DNA of 64,000 nucleotides from Mesobacterium pallidum (GCF_019966535.1 NZ_JAIMID010000002.1:530311-594310); one strand, 5' to 3'; counted from the first letter of the stretch, positions 25,671-35,896 are shown. The notes: a model not told the origin generated them from the letters alone. Made by a program: numbers and translations.

Positions 25671-26834
25671 ATGTCGGACGCACCCGTCTACGAGATCGAC
25701 CCCAAGAGGTTCTGGGAGGACCCCTACCCCGACCTTGCGCGGATGCGGCGCGAGGTGCCTGTGGCGTTCGTGCCGCAGCTGGGCGCGACCCTGCTGACCC
25801 GGCGCGACGACATCTTCGTCAACGAAAAGAAGATCGAGGTGTTTTCCTCGGACCAGCCCGAGGGGCTGATGACCCGGCTCATGGGCCAGAACATGATGCG
25901 CAAGGATGGCGCGGCACATATGGCCGAGCGCAAGGCGGTTTTCCCGACGATCTCGCCCCGCACGGTGCGCGACGTGTGGAAGGCGCAGTTTGTCGAACAG
26001 ACGCAGGCCGCGCTGGACGAGATCCACCCGCAGGGCCGCGCCGACATGGCCCGCGACATCGCCATGCGCATCTCGGCCGAGGCGCTGAAGGCGGTCACGG
26101 GCCTGACCAACATGCCCTGGCGCGAGATGGACAGGGTGAGCCAGGGGATGATGGACGGTTGCGCGAACTACGCCGGCGACCCGGAGGTGGAGGCGCGCTG
26201 CAACGCCTGCACCGCCGATATCGACCGCTATATCGACGACCGCCTGCCCGAGTTGCAGGCCGCGCCCGACCACTCGCTGCTGTCTGTCCACCTGCAAGCT
26301 GGAATGAGCGAAGAGCAGTACCGCGCCAACGTCAAGCTCGCCATCTCGGGCGGCCAGAACGAGCCGCGCGACGTGATCGCCGGGCTGACCTGGGCGCTGC
26401 TGACCCACCCGGACCAGCTGGCGCTGATCGAAAGCGGAGAGAAGACCTGGGCCGATGCCTTCGACGAATACACCCGCTGGATGGCGCCGGTCGCCATGTC
26501 CCCCCGCCGCGTGGCGCAGCGGTATGAATTGCACGGCGTGACGCTGGAGCCCGAGGACCGCGTCTTCCTGATGTTCGGCGCCGGCAACCGGGACGCGGAG
26601 GTCTTTGCCCGGCCCGATACCTTCGACATGACGCAGGATGCCTCGGCCTCGCTCGCCTTCGGCGCGGGGCCGCATTTCTGCGCCGGGGCCTGGATCTCGC
26701 GCTGCCTGATCTCCGAAGTTGCGATGCCGATGATCTTCGACCGGCTGCGCGGCCTGCGGCTGGACGGAGAGACCAGGATCGGCGGCTGGGCCTTCCGCGG
26801 CCCGATCACCATGCCGGTGGCCTGGGAGGTGTGA
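25671..26834 (+). CDS. Cytochrome P450
   Basis: A 387-residue bacterial soluble P450. The heme-binding loop FGAGPHFCAGAWISR carries the proximal Cys, and the K-helix ExxR is in DEYTRWMAPVAMSPRR. The I-helix region ISGGQNEPRDVIAG replaces the usual AGxxT with GGQNE, seen in some CYP families of Rhodobacterales. GGGAGGAG precedes the ATG at 25671. No ferredoxin or reductase gene is adjacent, so electrons must come from elsewhere. The substrate is unknown. It is convergent with the frameshifted gene 5 bp downstream. Confidence 0.92.
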   Translation: MSDAPVYEIDPKRFWEDPYPDLARMRREVPVAFVPQLGATLLTRRDDIFVNEKKIEVFSSDQPEGLMTRLMGQNMMRKDGAAHMAERKAVFPTISPRTVRDVWKAQFVEQTQAALDEIHPQGRADMARDIAMRISAEALKAVTGLTNMPWREMDRVSQGMMDGCANYAGDPEVEARCNACTADIDRYIDDRLPELQAAPDHSLLSVHLQAGMSEEQYRANVKLAISGGQNEPRDVIAGLTWALLTHPDQLALIESGEKTWADAFDEYTRWMAPVAMSPRRVAQRYELHGVTLEPEDRVFLMFGAGNRDAEVFARPDTFDMTQDASASLAFGAGPHFCAGAWISRCLISEVAMPMIFDRLRGLRLDGETRIGGWAFRGPITMPVAWEV

Positions 26835-26839
26835 GGGGC

Positions 26840-27873
26840 TCAGGCGGGCCGGATGCCGATCCACGGGCGGCCCGGGCGTTCGCGATGGACCGCGATCCAG
26901 CGATCCGGGTCCGCCTCACACCAGCGCGTTAGCTCCTGGTCGAGCGGTCGGTCCAGATTCCCCAGCACCGCGCCGGAGGCGAGGTCCACCCGCGCCAGCC
27001 GCGTCACGGGCAGGTGGCGATCAACCACCTTGCCGATCCGCTCAAACTGAGCCCGGCGGATAGCGTCGCCTGCGGGAAACGACGCGCGAAACGTCATCGC
27101 GCTGGCCGCGATGAGATCCTTCTCGGGCGCATCCTTCGTGCCCGCAATCGAGATGGACCGCCCCAGTTGGTCGGTGACCGAGGGCGGCCCACCATATGAA
27201 ATTGAATACAGCGGCTCGGGGTGCTTCCAATGATTGTATGCGACGGATACGGCCATCTGCCGACCAGAACTGACCACGCCATGATCGGCGGTGAAGGCAA
27301 CGGATGCCGCGTCCTTCACCCCGAACACAAGCGAAACGAAATGATCGTCCAGCGATTTCGGCGTCACCTCGCGCAGGCCCTGAACGCGGAAGTTCTCCCC
27401 GTGGATCCGCGCAATCAGTAGCAACTCAGGAAATTCGGCCTGGCACCCGGCCAGGATGGCGCGCGATGTCTTGATGGTGATCCGTTCGGCACCCAGAACC
27501 CAGTGCGTCGTGCCGCCGTTCAGGTCTTTATAGTGCGTCGCGTCGGGGTCTGTTTCCTCGGGCAGCGCGCCGTTGATCGTGACCCCGGCCAAGCGGCAGA
27601 ACTGCGCCGGGAGAGCTCGCCGTCCCAAGGCGGGCCATCGTCCCAGTCCAGCACGGTCTCTCCCCGCACCGCGTCTTCGCCCGGCTCGGGTGCGATCTGC
27701 ACCGACAGCGCGCCACCCCGATACCGCACGTAGACCGCGCGGCCGTCATGGGTTTCGCCATAGAATTGCGCCGGGTAGGCCCCGCCGCCCGAGAGGCTGG
27801 CGAGGTCCAGGTTCAACGGCGCCGGCGGCCGGGGCGTGAAGAAACGCCCGTCCTGCCCCGTGTCCTCAGACAC
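26840..27873 (-). pseudogene. Frameshifted hypothetical gene downstream of argF
   Basis: Two overlapping minus-strand frames join into one protein of about 340 residues. Frame 1 starts with a GTG at 27873 ([17 protein letters not shown]), overlapping the argF stop by 8 nt, and runs to DWDDGPPWDGELS. Frame 2 continues AQFCRLAGVTINGALPEE to the stop at 26840. The switch lies near 27609-27611: adding one base to the GGG run (CCC on the coding strand) restores GELSPAQFCRLAG. I do not recognise the family. Both parts have normal codon usage, so this is a recent frameshift or a sequencing error in a short homopolymer. Confidence 0.72.
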
Positions 27874-28792
27874 CGAGACAATGGCGCATGATCGCCTTTT
27901 GCGCATGCAGCCGGTTCTCGGCCTCGTCGAAGATGACCGAGGCGGGGCCGTCCATCACCTCGGACGTGGCCTCATCGTCGCGATGCGCGGGCAGGCAATG
28001 CATGAACAGCGCGTTGGGCTTGGCATGGGCCATCAGCGCCGCGTTGACCTGGTAGGGCCGCAGCTGGTTGTGCCGCCGCTCGCGCGCGCTCTGCGGGTCG
28101 TGCATCGACACCCAGGTGTCCGTGACGACGAGGTCGGCGCCGGTGACGGCCGCCACCGGGTCGCGGGTGATCTCGACCTTGACGCCCTTGGCACGGGCCT
28201 CTTCGACAAAGACCATCTCGGGGTCCAGCGTCGGCGGGCCGGCAAAGGTCAGGTCGAACCCGAACTGCCCGGCGGCATGGGCGAAACTGGCGAACACGTT
28301 GTTGCCATCGCCGCACCAGGTCACCTTCTTGCCCGCGATCGGGCCGCGATGTTCCTCGAAGGTCTGGATATCGGCCATGATCTGGCAAGGATGCGTCCGG
28401 TTCGTGAGCCCGTTGATCACCGGCACATCGGCATATTCCGCCATCTCGAGCAGGGTCTGCTCTTCGAAGGTGCGGATCATGATCAGGTCGACATAGCGCG
28501 ACAGCACGCGGGCGGTGTCGGCGATGGTCTCGCCGTGCCCCAGCTGCATGTCCGCGCCCGAGAGCACCATGGTCTGCCCGCCCATCTGCCGTACGCCCAC
28601 GTCGAAGGAAATGCGCGTCCGGGTCGAGGGCTTTTCGAAGATCAGCGCGACCATGCGGCCATCCAGCGGCAGGGTGTCGTCGGGCGCGCCCTTGGGGCGG
28701 CCACCCCGGGCGGCCTTCATCGCCTTGGCGCTGTCGATGATGGCCCGCAGGTCGCCCGCGTCGGTGGCGTTGATGTCAAGGAAGTGCGTCAT
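27866..28792 (-). CDS. argF: Ornithine carbamoyltransferase
   Basis: A 308-residue enzyme joining ornithine and carbamoyl phosphate to citrulline in arginine synthesis. Carbamoyl-phosphate binding motif [12 protein letters not shown], then THPCQIMAD, the ornithine-binding [12 protein letters not shown] and TDTWVSMHD. The ATG at 28792 gives the normal length. It is the third gene of an argD-GNAT-argF unit on the minus strand (55 bp after the GNAT stop) and overlaps the frameshifted gene downstream. Confidence 0.97.
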   Translation of the reverse strand: MTHFLDINATDAGDLRAIIDSAKAMKAARGGRPKGAPDDTLPLDGRMVALIFEKPSTRTRISFDVGVRQMGGQTMVLSGADMQLGHGETIADTARVLSRYVDLIMIRTFEEQTLLEMAEYADVPVINGLTNRTHPCQIMADIQTFEEHRGPIAGKKVTWCGDGNNVFASFAHAAGQFGFDLTFAGPPTLDPEMVFVEEARAKGVKVEITRDPVAAVTGADLVVTDTWVSMHDPQSARERRHNQLRPYQVNAALMAHAKPNALFMHCLPAHRDDEATSEVMDGPASVIFDEAENRLHAQKAIMRHCLGV

Positions 28793-28847
28793 GTCTATCG
28801 TCTTTCGTCTTGTCGGTCGGGCGTCTCTCGGCCCGTAAATCAGGCGC

Positions 28848-29339
28848 TCAGTCCGGGTGGAAGGCCAGGACCAGCACGGGTTTGTCTTCTTCGCTCTGCC
28901 GGATCTCGTCACCCACGAAGCCCGCCGCGCGGTAGGCGCGCACGGCCCCCGCGTTGTCCGGCGACGGGTCCATGACCACGGCCGCCGCGCCCTGCGCCAG
29001 CAGCGCCTTTGCCCGGGCGCGCAGGTAGCGGGCGGCATGGCCCTGCCCCAGCATCGACGGCTCGCCAAGGAAGGTATCCATGGCGCGGGTGCCTTCGGGG
29101 AAGTCCGCGTAATGCGGCATGGGCCAGTGATGGGCCGGGTAGTCCTGCACATAGGCAAAGGGCTGCCCGGCATGGGTCACGATGCGCATGTCGGTGGGGC
29201 CGGTGTCGATGTCGCTGTCGATCATCGCGATCTCGTCGTCCGGATCGCCCCACCAGGCGCGCACATGCGGCTGGGCCAGCCAGCCCCGCATCAGCGGGTA
29301 ATCGGCGCGCGTCAGCGGGGCGAAGCCGTAGTCAGCCAT
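28848..29339 (-). CDS. GNAT acetyltransferase, AAC(6')-like
   Basis: A 163-residue GNAT-fold N-acetyltransferase. Segments [47 protein letters not shown] (acetyl-CoA loop Q/RxxGxG/A) and [19 protein letters not shown] align in order with AAC(6')-Ib-type acetyltransferases, a group that also includes siderophore-related enzymes. Its ATG overlaps the argD stop by 8 nt (ATGGCTGA). The arg-operon position suggests a small amine or amino-acid substrate, but this is inference. It does not by itself show antibiotic resistance. Confidence 0.85.
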   Translation of the reverse strand: MADYGFAPLTRADYPLMRGWLAQPHVRAWWGDPDDEIAMIDSDIDTGPTDMRIVTHAGQPFAYVQDYPAHHWPMPHYADFPEGTRAMDTFLGEPSMLGQGHAARYLRARAKALLAQGAAAVVMDPSPDNAGAVRAYRAAGFVGDEIRQSEEDKPVLVLAFHPD

Positions 29340-30510
29340 CGCCGCCCACCTGCGCGGCGGCCTTGTCCAGCAGCTCGACGGCGGTCGCGATATCCTCGTC
29401 GCTGATGGTCAGCGGCGGCAGCAGGCGCACCACGTTGTCGGCGGCCGGCACGGTGATGACGCCATTGGCATAGCCGGCGGCGACCACGTCGGCGGGCGCA
29501 ACCTTGCACTTGAGGCCCAGCATCAGGCCCTGGCCACGGACGCTTTCAAAGACCTCCGGGTGGCTCGCCACCAGCCCTTCGAGTTTCTGGCGCAAGAGGC
29601 CGCCCTTGCGGTTCACCTCGGCCAGGAAGCCGTGATCGGTGATGTGATCCAGCACCGCCGCGCCCACGGCGCAGCCCAGCGGGTTGCCGCCGTAGGTCGA
29701 GCCGTGCGTGCCCGCGACCATGCCCTTGGCGGCCTCTTCCGTCGCCAGCACGGCGCCCAGGGGGAAGCCCCCGCCGATGCCCTTGGCCACCATCATGATG
29801 TCGGGCGTCACACCCGCCCATTCATGGGCAAAGAGCTTGCCGGTCCGGCCGACGCCGCATTGCACCTCGTCAAGGACCAGCAGCACGCCGGTCTCGTCGC
29901 AAAGCGCGCGCAGCGCCTTCAGCGCGCCCTCGGGCAGCGGGCGGATGCCGCCTTCGCCCTGCAGCGGCTCGACCAGCACGGCGGCGGTCTTGTCGGTGAT
30001 CGCGGATTTCACCGCCTCGATATCGAACCACGGCAGGTGGACGAAGCCTTCGAGGATCGGCCCGAAGCCCTTGACCATCTTTTCCGACCCGCTGGCCGCG
30101 ATGGCGGCGGAGGAGCGGCCGTGGAAACAGCCCTCGAAGGTCAGGATCTCGACCCGCTCGGGCGCGCCGCTGTCGTAATGGTACTTGCGCGCCATCTTGA
30201 CGGCCAGCTCGCAGGCCTCGGTGCCCGAGTTGGTGAAGAAGACCGTGTCGGCAAAGGTCGCATCGACCAGCTTGTCGGCCAGCCGCTGCTGCTCGGGGAT
30301 CTTGTAGAGGTTCGAGACATGCCACACCTTGCTGGCCTGCTCGGTCAGCGCGGCGACCAGCGCGGGGTGCGCATGGCCCAGCGCGTTCACCGCGATGCCG
30401 GCGCCGAGGTCGAGGAAACGTCGCCCGTCCGCCTCGATCAGCCAGGAGCCTTCGCCCCGGGCGAAGGACAGGGGCGCGCGGTTGTAGGTCGGCAGAACGG
30501 ACGGGATCAT
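29332..30510 (-). CDS. argD: Acetylornithine aminotransferase
   Basis: A 392-residue PLP-dependent class III aminotransferase of arginine (and possibly lysine) synthesis. Motifs: FLDLGAGIAVNALGHAHP, FFTNSGTEACELAVKMAR, the PLP-binding Asp in LLVLDEVQCGVGRTGK, the Schiff-base Lys in MMVAKGIGGGFPLGA and THGSTYGGNPLGCAV. The start at 30510 (MIPSVLPTYNR) is the usual one. It is first in the argD-GNAT-argF unit. Confidence 0.96.
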   Translation of the reverse strand: MIPSVLPTYNRAPLSFARGEGSWLIEADGRRFLDLGAGIAVNALGHAHPALVAALTEQASKVWHVSNLYKIPEQQRLADKLVDATFADTVFFTNSGTEACELAVKMARKYHYDSGAPERVEILTFEGCFHGRSSAAIAASGSEKMVKGFGPILEGFVHLPWFDIEAVKSAITDKTAAVLVEPLQGEGGIRPLPEGALKALRALCDETGVLLVLDEVQCGVGRTGKLFAHEWAGVTPDIMMVAKGIGGGFPLGAVLATEEAAKGMVAGTHGSTYGGNPLGCAVGAAVLDHITDHGFLAEVNRKGGLLRQKLEGLVASHPEVFESVRGQGLMLGLKCKVAPADVVAAGYANGVITVPAADNVVRLLPPLTISDEDIATAVELLDKAAAQVGGDG

Positions 30511-30891
30511 GGCATGGGTCCTTGTCTCAGAAGCCTTTTCGAAGTGCCGCAAGGGCGCAAGGCTGTCAACGATTTGTAAGGGAGAATGACGGGCACGGGG
30601 GATCTCCCCCCGAAGTCGGAGGTCTCAGGCAGCGCGTCGGCGTCGCGCGGAGATATGAACCGTGTTCGTCATGAAGGCGCTCATAGCCGAGCACGCGGGG
30701 CTTGGGAAGGGGGAAACCTGGGCGCGACGGATCGGGGTGGGCGCCTCGGGGACAGGGACGGCCTTGGGGGCGCTGCCCCCAAACCCCCGAGGTATTTTCA
30801 AAACAATGAAGAGGGCGGGCGCGGGCGGCAGGGGCCGGCGTGGCCCCGTGGGCGCCGGGCGGGGAGGACCGCCCGGCGCAGCTGTGGCGTA
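30511..30891. repeat. Gene-free region with a dispersed intergenic repeat (forward arm at 30766-30811)
   Basis: This 381-bp gap lies between the argD start and the stop of the amidohydrolase gene. It contains no supported gene. At 30766-30811 there is a repeat copy: GGGGG-CGCTG-CCCCC hairpin, then CCCCCGAGGTATTTTCAAAACAATGAAG in two short pieces, like the copy after thrS. The argD promoter must lie in the part near 30511-30600. The rest shows no dyads or boxes that I recognise. Confidence 0.65.
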
Positions 30892-32127
30892 TCAGAACAG
30901 CGCGGCGTCGTCGCGCATGACGGCGCCGGCCTTGAGCACGGCGACCACCTTATTGCCCGTTTGCGAAAAGCAGGACAGGCCGTCCAGCGGGTTGGCGTCG
31001 AGCACCAGCACGTCGGCGAAGGCGCCGGGGATGAGTGCGCCCACCTGCCCTTCGAGGCGCAGGACCTTGGCGTTGTTGACCGTGGCGCAGCGCAGCGCCT
31101 CGGCGGTGCCGAGCTCCTCCTCGTGAATCATCAGGCCGTCGCCCTGGTAGGTCTTGGGCGACCAGCAGAGGTCGGTGCCGTAGCCGATGGTGACGCCCGC
31201 GTCATGGGCGATGCGCAGCGATTGCTTGCCATAGGCCAGCACCTCGGCGTTCTTTTCCTGGTTCTCGGGCGCCCAGCCGAAATCCATGCCGTGGATGCCG
31301 TCGGCCACGTAGGTGATCAGCGTCGGCACCAATACCGCGCCCCGTTCCGCCATGAAGGCCGCGGTTTCCGGGCTGAGGAAGTTGCCGTGTTCGATCGAGC
31401 GCACGCCGCAGTCGACCGCGCGGCGGATGCCGGCATCGGCGTAGACATGGGCCATGACGTAGCGGCCGCAGCGGTCGGCCTCGTCGGTGATCGCGCGGAT
31501 TTCGTCCAGCGAATATTGCGGATGGTGCAGCTTGTCGGCGGGCGACGACACCCCGCCCCCGGCCATGATCTTGATCTGGTCGACGCCCTGGCGCGCGTTC
31601 TCGCGCACCGCCTTGCGGACCGCGTCCACGCCGTCGGCGATCACCGAGGTGCCGGTGCCATTGGCCGCCGCGCAGGAGCAGTAGTCGGCCATCGCGCGGT
31701 GGTCGCCGTGGCCGCCGGTCTGCGACAGGATCTTGGCCGAGACCTGCATGCGCGGGCCCTTGAAGATGCCTTTTTCGACCGCCTTCTTGTGCCCGTAATC
31801 GGCGCCGCCGGCGTCGCGTACGGTGGTGAAGCCGCGCTCGACCATCTCGGCCAGCTGCTGGCCGGCGCGGGCCGTCATCTCGGAGGGCAGCGTGTCGCCG
31901 CCGTCGTTGAACTGGCCGATAAAGACATGGGTATGGGCATCCAGGAGGCCGGGCGACAGGTAGCGGCCGGCGACCGAGACTTGCGGCATGTCGGCGGGCA
32001 GCTGTGCCGCCGGGGTCAGGCTGTCGATGCGACCGTCCTTGACGACGAGGGCGAGGCCTTCGCGGATCTCTCCGGCGACGACATCGACGATGTGGCCATC
32101 GGTCAGGGCGTAGTGGGTCGGGGTCAT
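30892..32127 (-). CDS. Metal-dependent amidohydrolase (imidazolonepropionase-like)
   Basis: A 411-residue amidohydrolase-superfamily enzyme. Metal site: HxH in LLDAHTHVF, the likely carboxylated Lys in DQIKIMAGGG, His in YVMAHVYAD, SIEHGN and Asp in IGYGTDLCW. It resembles the imidazolonepropionase/Xaa-Pro dipeptidase-like group that hydrolyses amides of amino acids or cyclic amides. Its ATG overlaps the hydantoinase B stop by 4 nt (ATGA). It is last in the eight-gene left arm of the island, so hydrolysis of an open-chain amide released by the hydantoinase is a reasonable inference. Confidence 0.88.
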   Translation of the reverse strand: MTPTHYALTDGHIVDVVAGEIREGLALVVKDGRIDSLTPAAQLPADMPQVSVAGRYLSPGLLDAHTHVFIGQFNDGGDTLPSEMTARAGQQLAEMVERGFTTVRDAGGADYGHKKAVEKGIFKGPRMQVSAKILSQTGGHGDHRAMADYCSCAAANGTGTSVIADGVDAVRKAVRENARQGVDQIKIMAGGGVSSPADKLHHPQYSLDEIRAITDEADRCGRYVMAHVYADAGIRRAVDCGVRSIEHGNFLSPETAAFMAERGAVLVPTLITYVADGIHGMDFGWAPENQEKNAEVLAYGKQSLRIAHDAGVTIGYGTDLCWSPKTYQGDGLMIHEEELGTAEALRCATVNNAKVLRLEGQVGALIPGAFADVLVLDANPLDGLSCFSQTGNKVVAVLKAGAVMRDDAALF

Positions 32128-33857
32128 TCTGCGGCCTCCTTGCGGGCGGCTTCGTTTTCCGTGCCAAGGGTGCGGACGGAGTATTCGTCGAGTCGGGCGA
32201 GCGGTTCGATCTGGCCACTTTCGGTGACATAACCGTTGGCGAGATCATAGGCGGCGGCGGCGGGGTCGCGCTTGGCGGGGTCGCCCCAGCCCGAGCCGCC
32301 GGCCGCGAAGTTGGCAAATGATTCGCCGGTTTTCAGCACCTTGCGGTACATGCCGACCTTGAGCTGGCGCGGCTGATCCGGCCAGAGCACCATGTGGTTC
32401 ATCAACTGCGACGGTTCCCCGCCATGCAGCGCCCAGGTGCGGGTCTTGCACTTTTTCTTCATCGACAGGATCTCGGTGTCGCCCGCCATCTGCACGTCGC
32501 GGCGCACGCCGAGCCCGCCGCGGTACTGGCCCAGCCCGCCCGAGTTCTCGACCAGCTCGAGCCGGGTGTGGAACAGGTTGGTCTGCCGCTCCATCACCTC
32601 GATCGGCGTGTTGCGCACGGTCGAGGTCGAGGGGTGCTGCAGCGCGTTGGCGCCATCATGGACATGGGTCGCGCCCCAGCCGATGCCCTCGTTGTTCGAG
32701 ATCACGAAGGGCCGTCCGGTGACGTAATGCTTGCCCACGGCCATGAAGCCCGGCTCGTCCCCGCCCGAGCTGGCGGGGATCCAGTCGATCACCGGGGCCA
32801 GCGCCTTGGCGATCATCTCGAAGGCGACCATCTTGGACCAGCCCACGTAGGTCGCCGCCGGATAGGTGGCCGAGAACAGCGTGCCCTCCGGCACCTCGAC
32901 CCGCAGCGGCGCATAGCTGCCGTGGTTCGACGGGGTGCCAGGCTGGGTGAGGTACTTGAAATAGGTCTTGGCCATGGTGATCGTCCCGCCGATGGGGATG
33001 TTCACCGGGCCCGCGACCTGTGGATCGGTGCCGGTGTAATCGACGATGAACTCATCGTCGGTTATCGTCACCGTGCAGACCATCTTGATCGGCGTGTCGG
33101 TCACGCCGTCATCGTCCAGCCATTCCTCGGAACTCCAGGTGCCGCGCGGCAACCCGGCCAGCGCCTCGCGCGTCTTGGCATCGGAATAGTCGATATAGGC
33201 ATCGACCGCAGCCGCGACCCGGTCCTTGCCGAACTTGGCAAAGATCGCGGCCACCGCCTTTTCGCCGGTGCGCAGGCAGGCGACCTGGGCGTTGAAATCG
33301 CCCTCGATCGCGTCGGGCAGGCGCGAGTTGGCGCGCAGGATCGCCCAGATCTCCTTGTCGAGCTTGCCTTCCTTGATGACGCGGACACCGGGCATCAGCA
33401 GCCCTTCCTGGTGGACATCGGTGCTGTCGAGCACGTAGCCCGCATCCTTGGCGCCGATGTCGAGCCAGTGCGCCCGCACGCAGAGCCAGATGTCGATCCC
33501 GCCCGAGCCCAGGAACACCGGCGTCACCAGCAGCGCGTCCGAGGTATGGGCCGAGTTCCAGTAGGGCGTGTTCAGCATGATGACGTCGCCCGGCCGCAGC
33601 TCGTCATGGTCGAGCGTCTCGATCAGCTTGCCCAGCGCGTAGTCGTTGGCGCCGATGAAGCTGGTGATGCCCGCCGCCTCGGCGATCATCCGGCCCTTGG
33701 CATCGGCGATCGATATGCCGAAATCGAGCACCTCGTAGATCACCGGGTTGAAGGCGGTGCGCACCAGCGTGCGGCGCATCTGCTCGGCGGCAGAGATGAA
33801 CAGGCCCGAGATGATCTCGATCTCGGCCGCCTTGGACGTGGGTTTGGAGCGGCTCAT
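32124..33857 (-). CDS. hyuB: N-methylhydantoinase B / oxoprolinase B-type subunit
   Basis: The 577-residue protein belongs to the hydantoinase B/oxoprolinase family: EQMRRTLVRTAFNPVIYEVLDFG, DYALGKLIETL, DVIMLNTPYWNSAHTSD, GQYRGGLGVRRD and AAGGSGWGDP are typical. With the A subunit it should open a five-membered cyclic amide or imide using ATP. It is joined to its A partner and the amidohydrolase by ATGA overlaps at both ends. The exact ring substrate (hydantoin, N-methylhydantoin, oxoproline or other) cannot be told from sequence. Confidence 0.92.
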   Translation of the reverse strand: MSRSKPTSKAAEIEIISGLFISAAEQMRRTLVRTAFNPVIYEVLDFGISIADAKGRMIAEAAGITSFIGANDYALGKLIETLDHDELRPGDVIMLNTPYWNSAHTSDALLVTPVFLGSGGIDIWLCVRAHWLDIGAKDAGYVLDSTDVHQEGLLMPGVRVIKEGKLDKEIWAILRANSRLPDAIEGDFNAQVACLRTGEKAVAAIFAKFGKDRVAAAVDAYIDYSDAKTREALAGLPRGTWSSEEWLDDDGVTDTPIKMVCTVTITDDEFIVDYTGTDPQVAGPVNIPIGGTITMAKTYFKYLTQPGTPSNHGSYAPLRVEVPEGTLFSATYPAATYVGWSKMVAFEMIAKALAPVIDWIPASSGGDEPGFMAVGKHYVTGRPFVISNNEGIGWGATHVHDGANALQHPSTSTVRNTPIEVMERQTNLFHTRLELVENSGGLGQYRGGLGVRRDVQMAGDTEILSMKKKCKTRTWALHGGEPSQLMNHMVLWPDQPRQLKVGMYRKVLKTGESFANFAAGGSGWGDPAKRDPAAAAYDLANGYVTESGQIEPLARLDEYSVRTLGTENEAARKEAAE

Positions 33858-35896
33858 GCGCGGGCCTCCTGTCGGGTAATGGCGATCATGCCATAGGGGT
33901 CGATGCGGGCCACCTGGCCCTTGAAGATGGGCAGGGACGAGCCTTCGTCGGTGATCAGCACCGGGCCGGGATAGTCCGTGCCGGACACCAGGTTGTCGCG
34001 GTTGTAGCGCTTGCAGGCGACAAAGGCCGCGGCCTCGGGGTCGTACATGCGGTGATCGGCCGACCCGTCGCCCTCCAGCGGGGCCGAAACCTTGGACGAA
34101 AGATCCGGTTTCTGCGTCGGCAGCACCAGCTTGACCATCAGCGACACCACCTCGCAGGCATTGGCGAAGGTGTGGCCAAAGCGGTCGGCGTGCATGTCGG
34201 AAAAGCGCTGGAACAGCGTCTCGGCCGTGTCATCGAGGTGGTATTCGACGTTCAGCGTGTGTTCCTGCCCGACGAAACGGATGCGGGCAAAGAAGTTGAC
34301 CGTGGGGTCCACCGGCTCGCCGATCTTTTCCGACAGCTCGGCGGTGGAGCGGGTGGCGAGATCCTCGGCCGTGGTCTTGAGGCCGGCGATCATCCTGGGC
34401 CCGACTTCCTCCATCACCGAAGTGGCGTCGGAGAAGTTGAGGTCGGACGCCATCATCCCCCAGGCCGAGAAGACCGAGGGCAGCGGCGGCACGACCAGCT
34501 CGGCCATGTCCAGCTCTTCGAACAGCATGGGGCCAAACAGCGGCCCGCAGCCGCCAAAGCCGAGCATGGCGAAGTCGCGCGGATCAAGCCCCTTTTCCAG
34601 CATCATCTCTTTCACCGAGGAGGAGGTGCGCGAGATCAGCACGTCAAAGATCGCCTGCGCCGCTGCCTCGATCGAGATGCCGAGCTTGTCGCTGATGTTC
34701 ACGCGGATCGCCTCGGCCGCGGCGTCCAGCGCCACGTCCATCTTGCCGCCCATGAAGTTGGTGGTGTCGATATAGCCCAGCATCACGGCGGCATCGGTCA
34801 CGGTCGCATCCGTGCCGCCCCGCCCGTAGGACGCCGGCCCGGGCACCGCGCCCGCCGATTGCGGACCGACGCGCAGCAGCGTGTCATCGACATAAGCGAT
34901 GGAGCCGCCGCCCGCGCCCAGCGTGCGCAGGTCGAAGATCGGTTGCAGGATCGGGAATTCGTCGATCCGCGCCTCGAACACGTCCACCGGCTTGCCGTCC
35001 ACGACAAGGCAGGCGTCCAGCGAGGTGCCGCCCACGTCAACCGAAATCAGGTTCGGCCGCTCGGTCGCGTTGGCGACGTAAAGCGCGCCCGACACGCCCC
35101 CGGCGGGGCCCGACAGTACCGTGGCGATCGGCTCTGCCTCGGCCAGGCCAAAGGTCAGCGCGCCGCCCGAGGAGTTCATGACGTATTTCTTGCCCCGGAA
35201 CCCCTCCCCCTCCATGCCGCTCGAGACGCGGCCAAGGTAGTTCTTGAGGACAGGCTTGATGTAGGCGTCCATTACGGCGGTCGAGGTGCGTTCGTATTCG
35301 CGGTACTCGTTGGCCAGCTGCGCGCCGGATGTGACCTCGCAGCCCGGGAAAGCCTCGCGGATCAGGCGCACGGCCTCGGCCTCGTGGGCGGTGTTGGCGT
35401 AGGAATGAAGGAAGCTGACGGCGATGGCCTTGCAGTCGCCCTGCTCGTAAAGCTCGCGCGCGGCCTGGATCACGGCGCCCGCGTCCAGCGGCGTCACCTC
35501 GTTGCCCTGGTAGTCCATCCGGCCGGGCACGCCGCGGATGTTGCGCCGCTCGACGATCTGGCGCGGTCGGTCAAAATCGAACCGGTACATGTCCTGGAAT
35601 TCCAGCGCGCCGCGGGCGATTTCGAACAGGTCGCGGAAGCCTTCGTTGGTGATGATGCCGACCGTGGTGCCCTTGCGCTCGAGGATCGCGTTGAGGCCCA
35701 GCGTGGTGCCGTGGATGAACTCGAAAACCTGGCCGGCGGGCACGTCCAGCCCCGCAATGGCCGAGATCACGCCCTCGGCCGGGTCATGCGGCGTGGTGGG
35801 CAGTTTGAAGGCGCTCAGTTTCTTGTTGTCGAAATCGAATTGCACGACGTCGATGAACGTCCCGCCGATATCGATCGAGAGCTTGTACTTGTCCAT
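33854..35896 (-). CDS. hyuA: N-methylhydantoinase A / oxoprolinase A-type subunit (ATP-dependent)
   Basis: A 680-residue actin-fold ATPase subunit. N-terminal phosphate loop SIDIGGTFIDVV, HGTTLGLNAILERKG, the HyuA core SGPAGGVSGAL, LISVDVGGTSLDACLV, RTLGAGGGSIAYVD and GFGGCGPLFGP. It phosphorylates or activates the ring for ring opening by subunit B. It overlaps hyuB by 4 nt and follows the transporter ATPase genes by 11 bp. The fixed linkage to an importer argues for a catabolic substrate taken up from outside. Confidence 0.93.
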   Translation of the reverse strand: MDKYKLSIDIGGTFIDVVQFDFDNKKLSAFKLPTTPHDPAEGVISAIAGLDVPAGQVFEFIHGTTLGLNAILERKGTTVGIITNEGFRDLFEIARGALEFQDMYRFDFDRPRQIVERRNIRGVPGRMDYQGNEVTPLDAGAVIQAARELYEQGDCKAIAVSFLHSYANTAHEAEAVRLIREAFPGCEVTSGAQLANEYREYERTSTAVMDAYIKPVLKNYLGRVSSGMEGEGFRGKKYVMNSSGGALTFGLAEAEPIATVLSGPAGGVSGALYVANATERPNLISVDVGGTSLDACLVVDGKPVDVFEARIDEFPILQPIFDLRTLGAGGGSIAYVDDTLLRVGPQSAGAVPGPASYGRGGTDATVTDAAVMLGYIDTTNFMGGKMDVALDAAAEAIRVNISDKLGISIEAAAQAIFDVLISRTSSSVKEMMLEKGLDPRDFAMLGFGGCGPLFGPMLFEELDMAELVVPPLPSVFSAWGMMASDLNFSDATSVMEEVGPRMIAGLKTTAEDLATRSTAELSEKIGEPVDPTVNFFARIRFVGQEHTLNVEYHLDDTAETLFQRFSDMHADRFGHTFANACEVVSLMVKLVLPTQKPDLSSKVSAPLEGDGSADHRMYDPEAAAFVACKRYNRDNLVSGTDYPGPVLITDEGSSLPIFKGQVARIDPYGMIAITRQEARA

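Noticed and set aside
28848..29339. Acquired aminoglycoside-resistance gene
   Set aside because: It is embedded in the arginine operon with overlapping genes and normal composition; no integron or mobile element is near.
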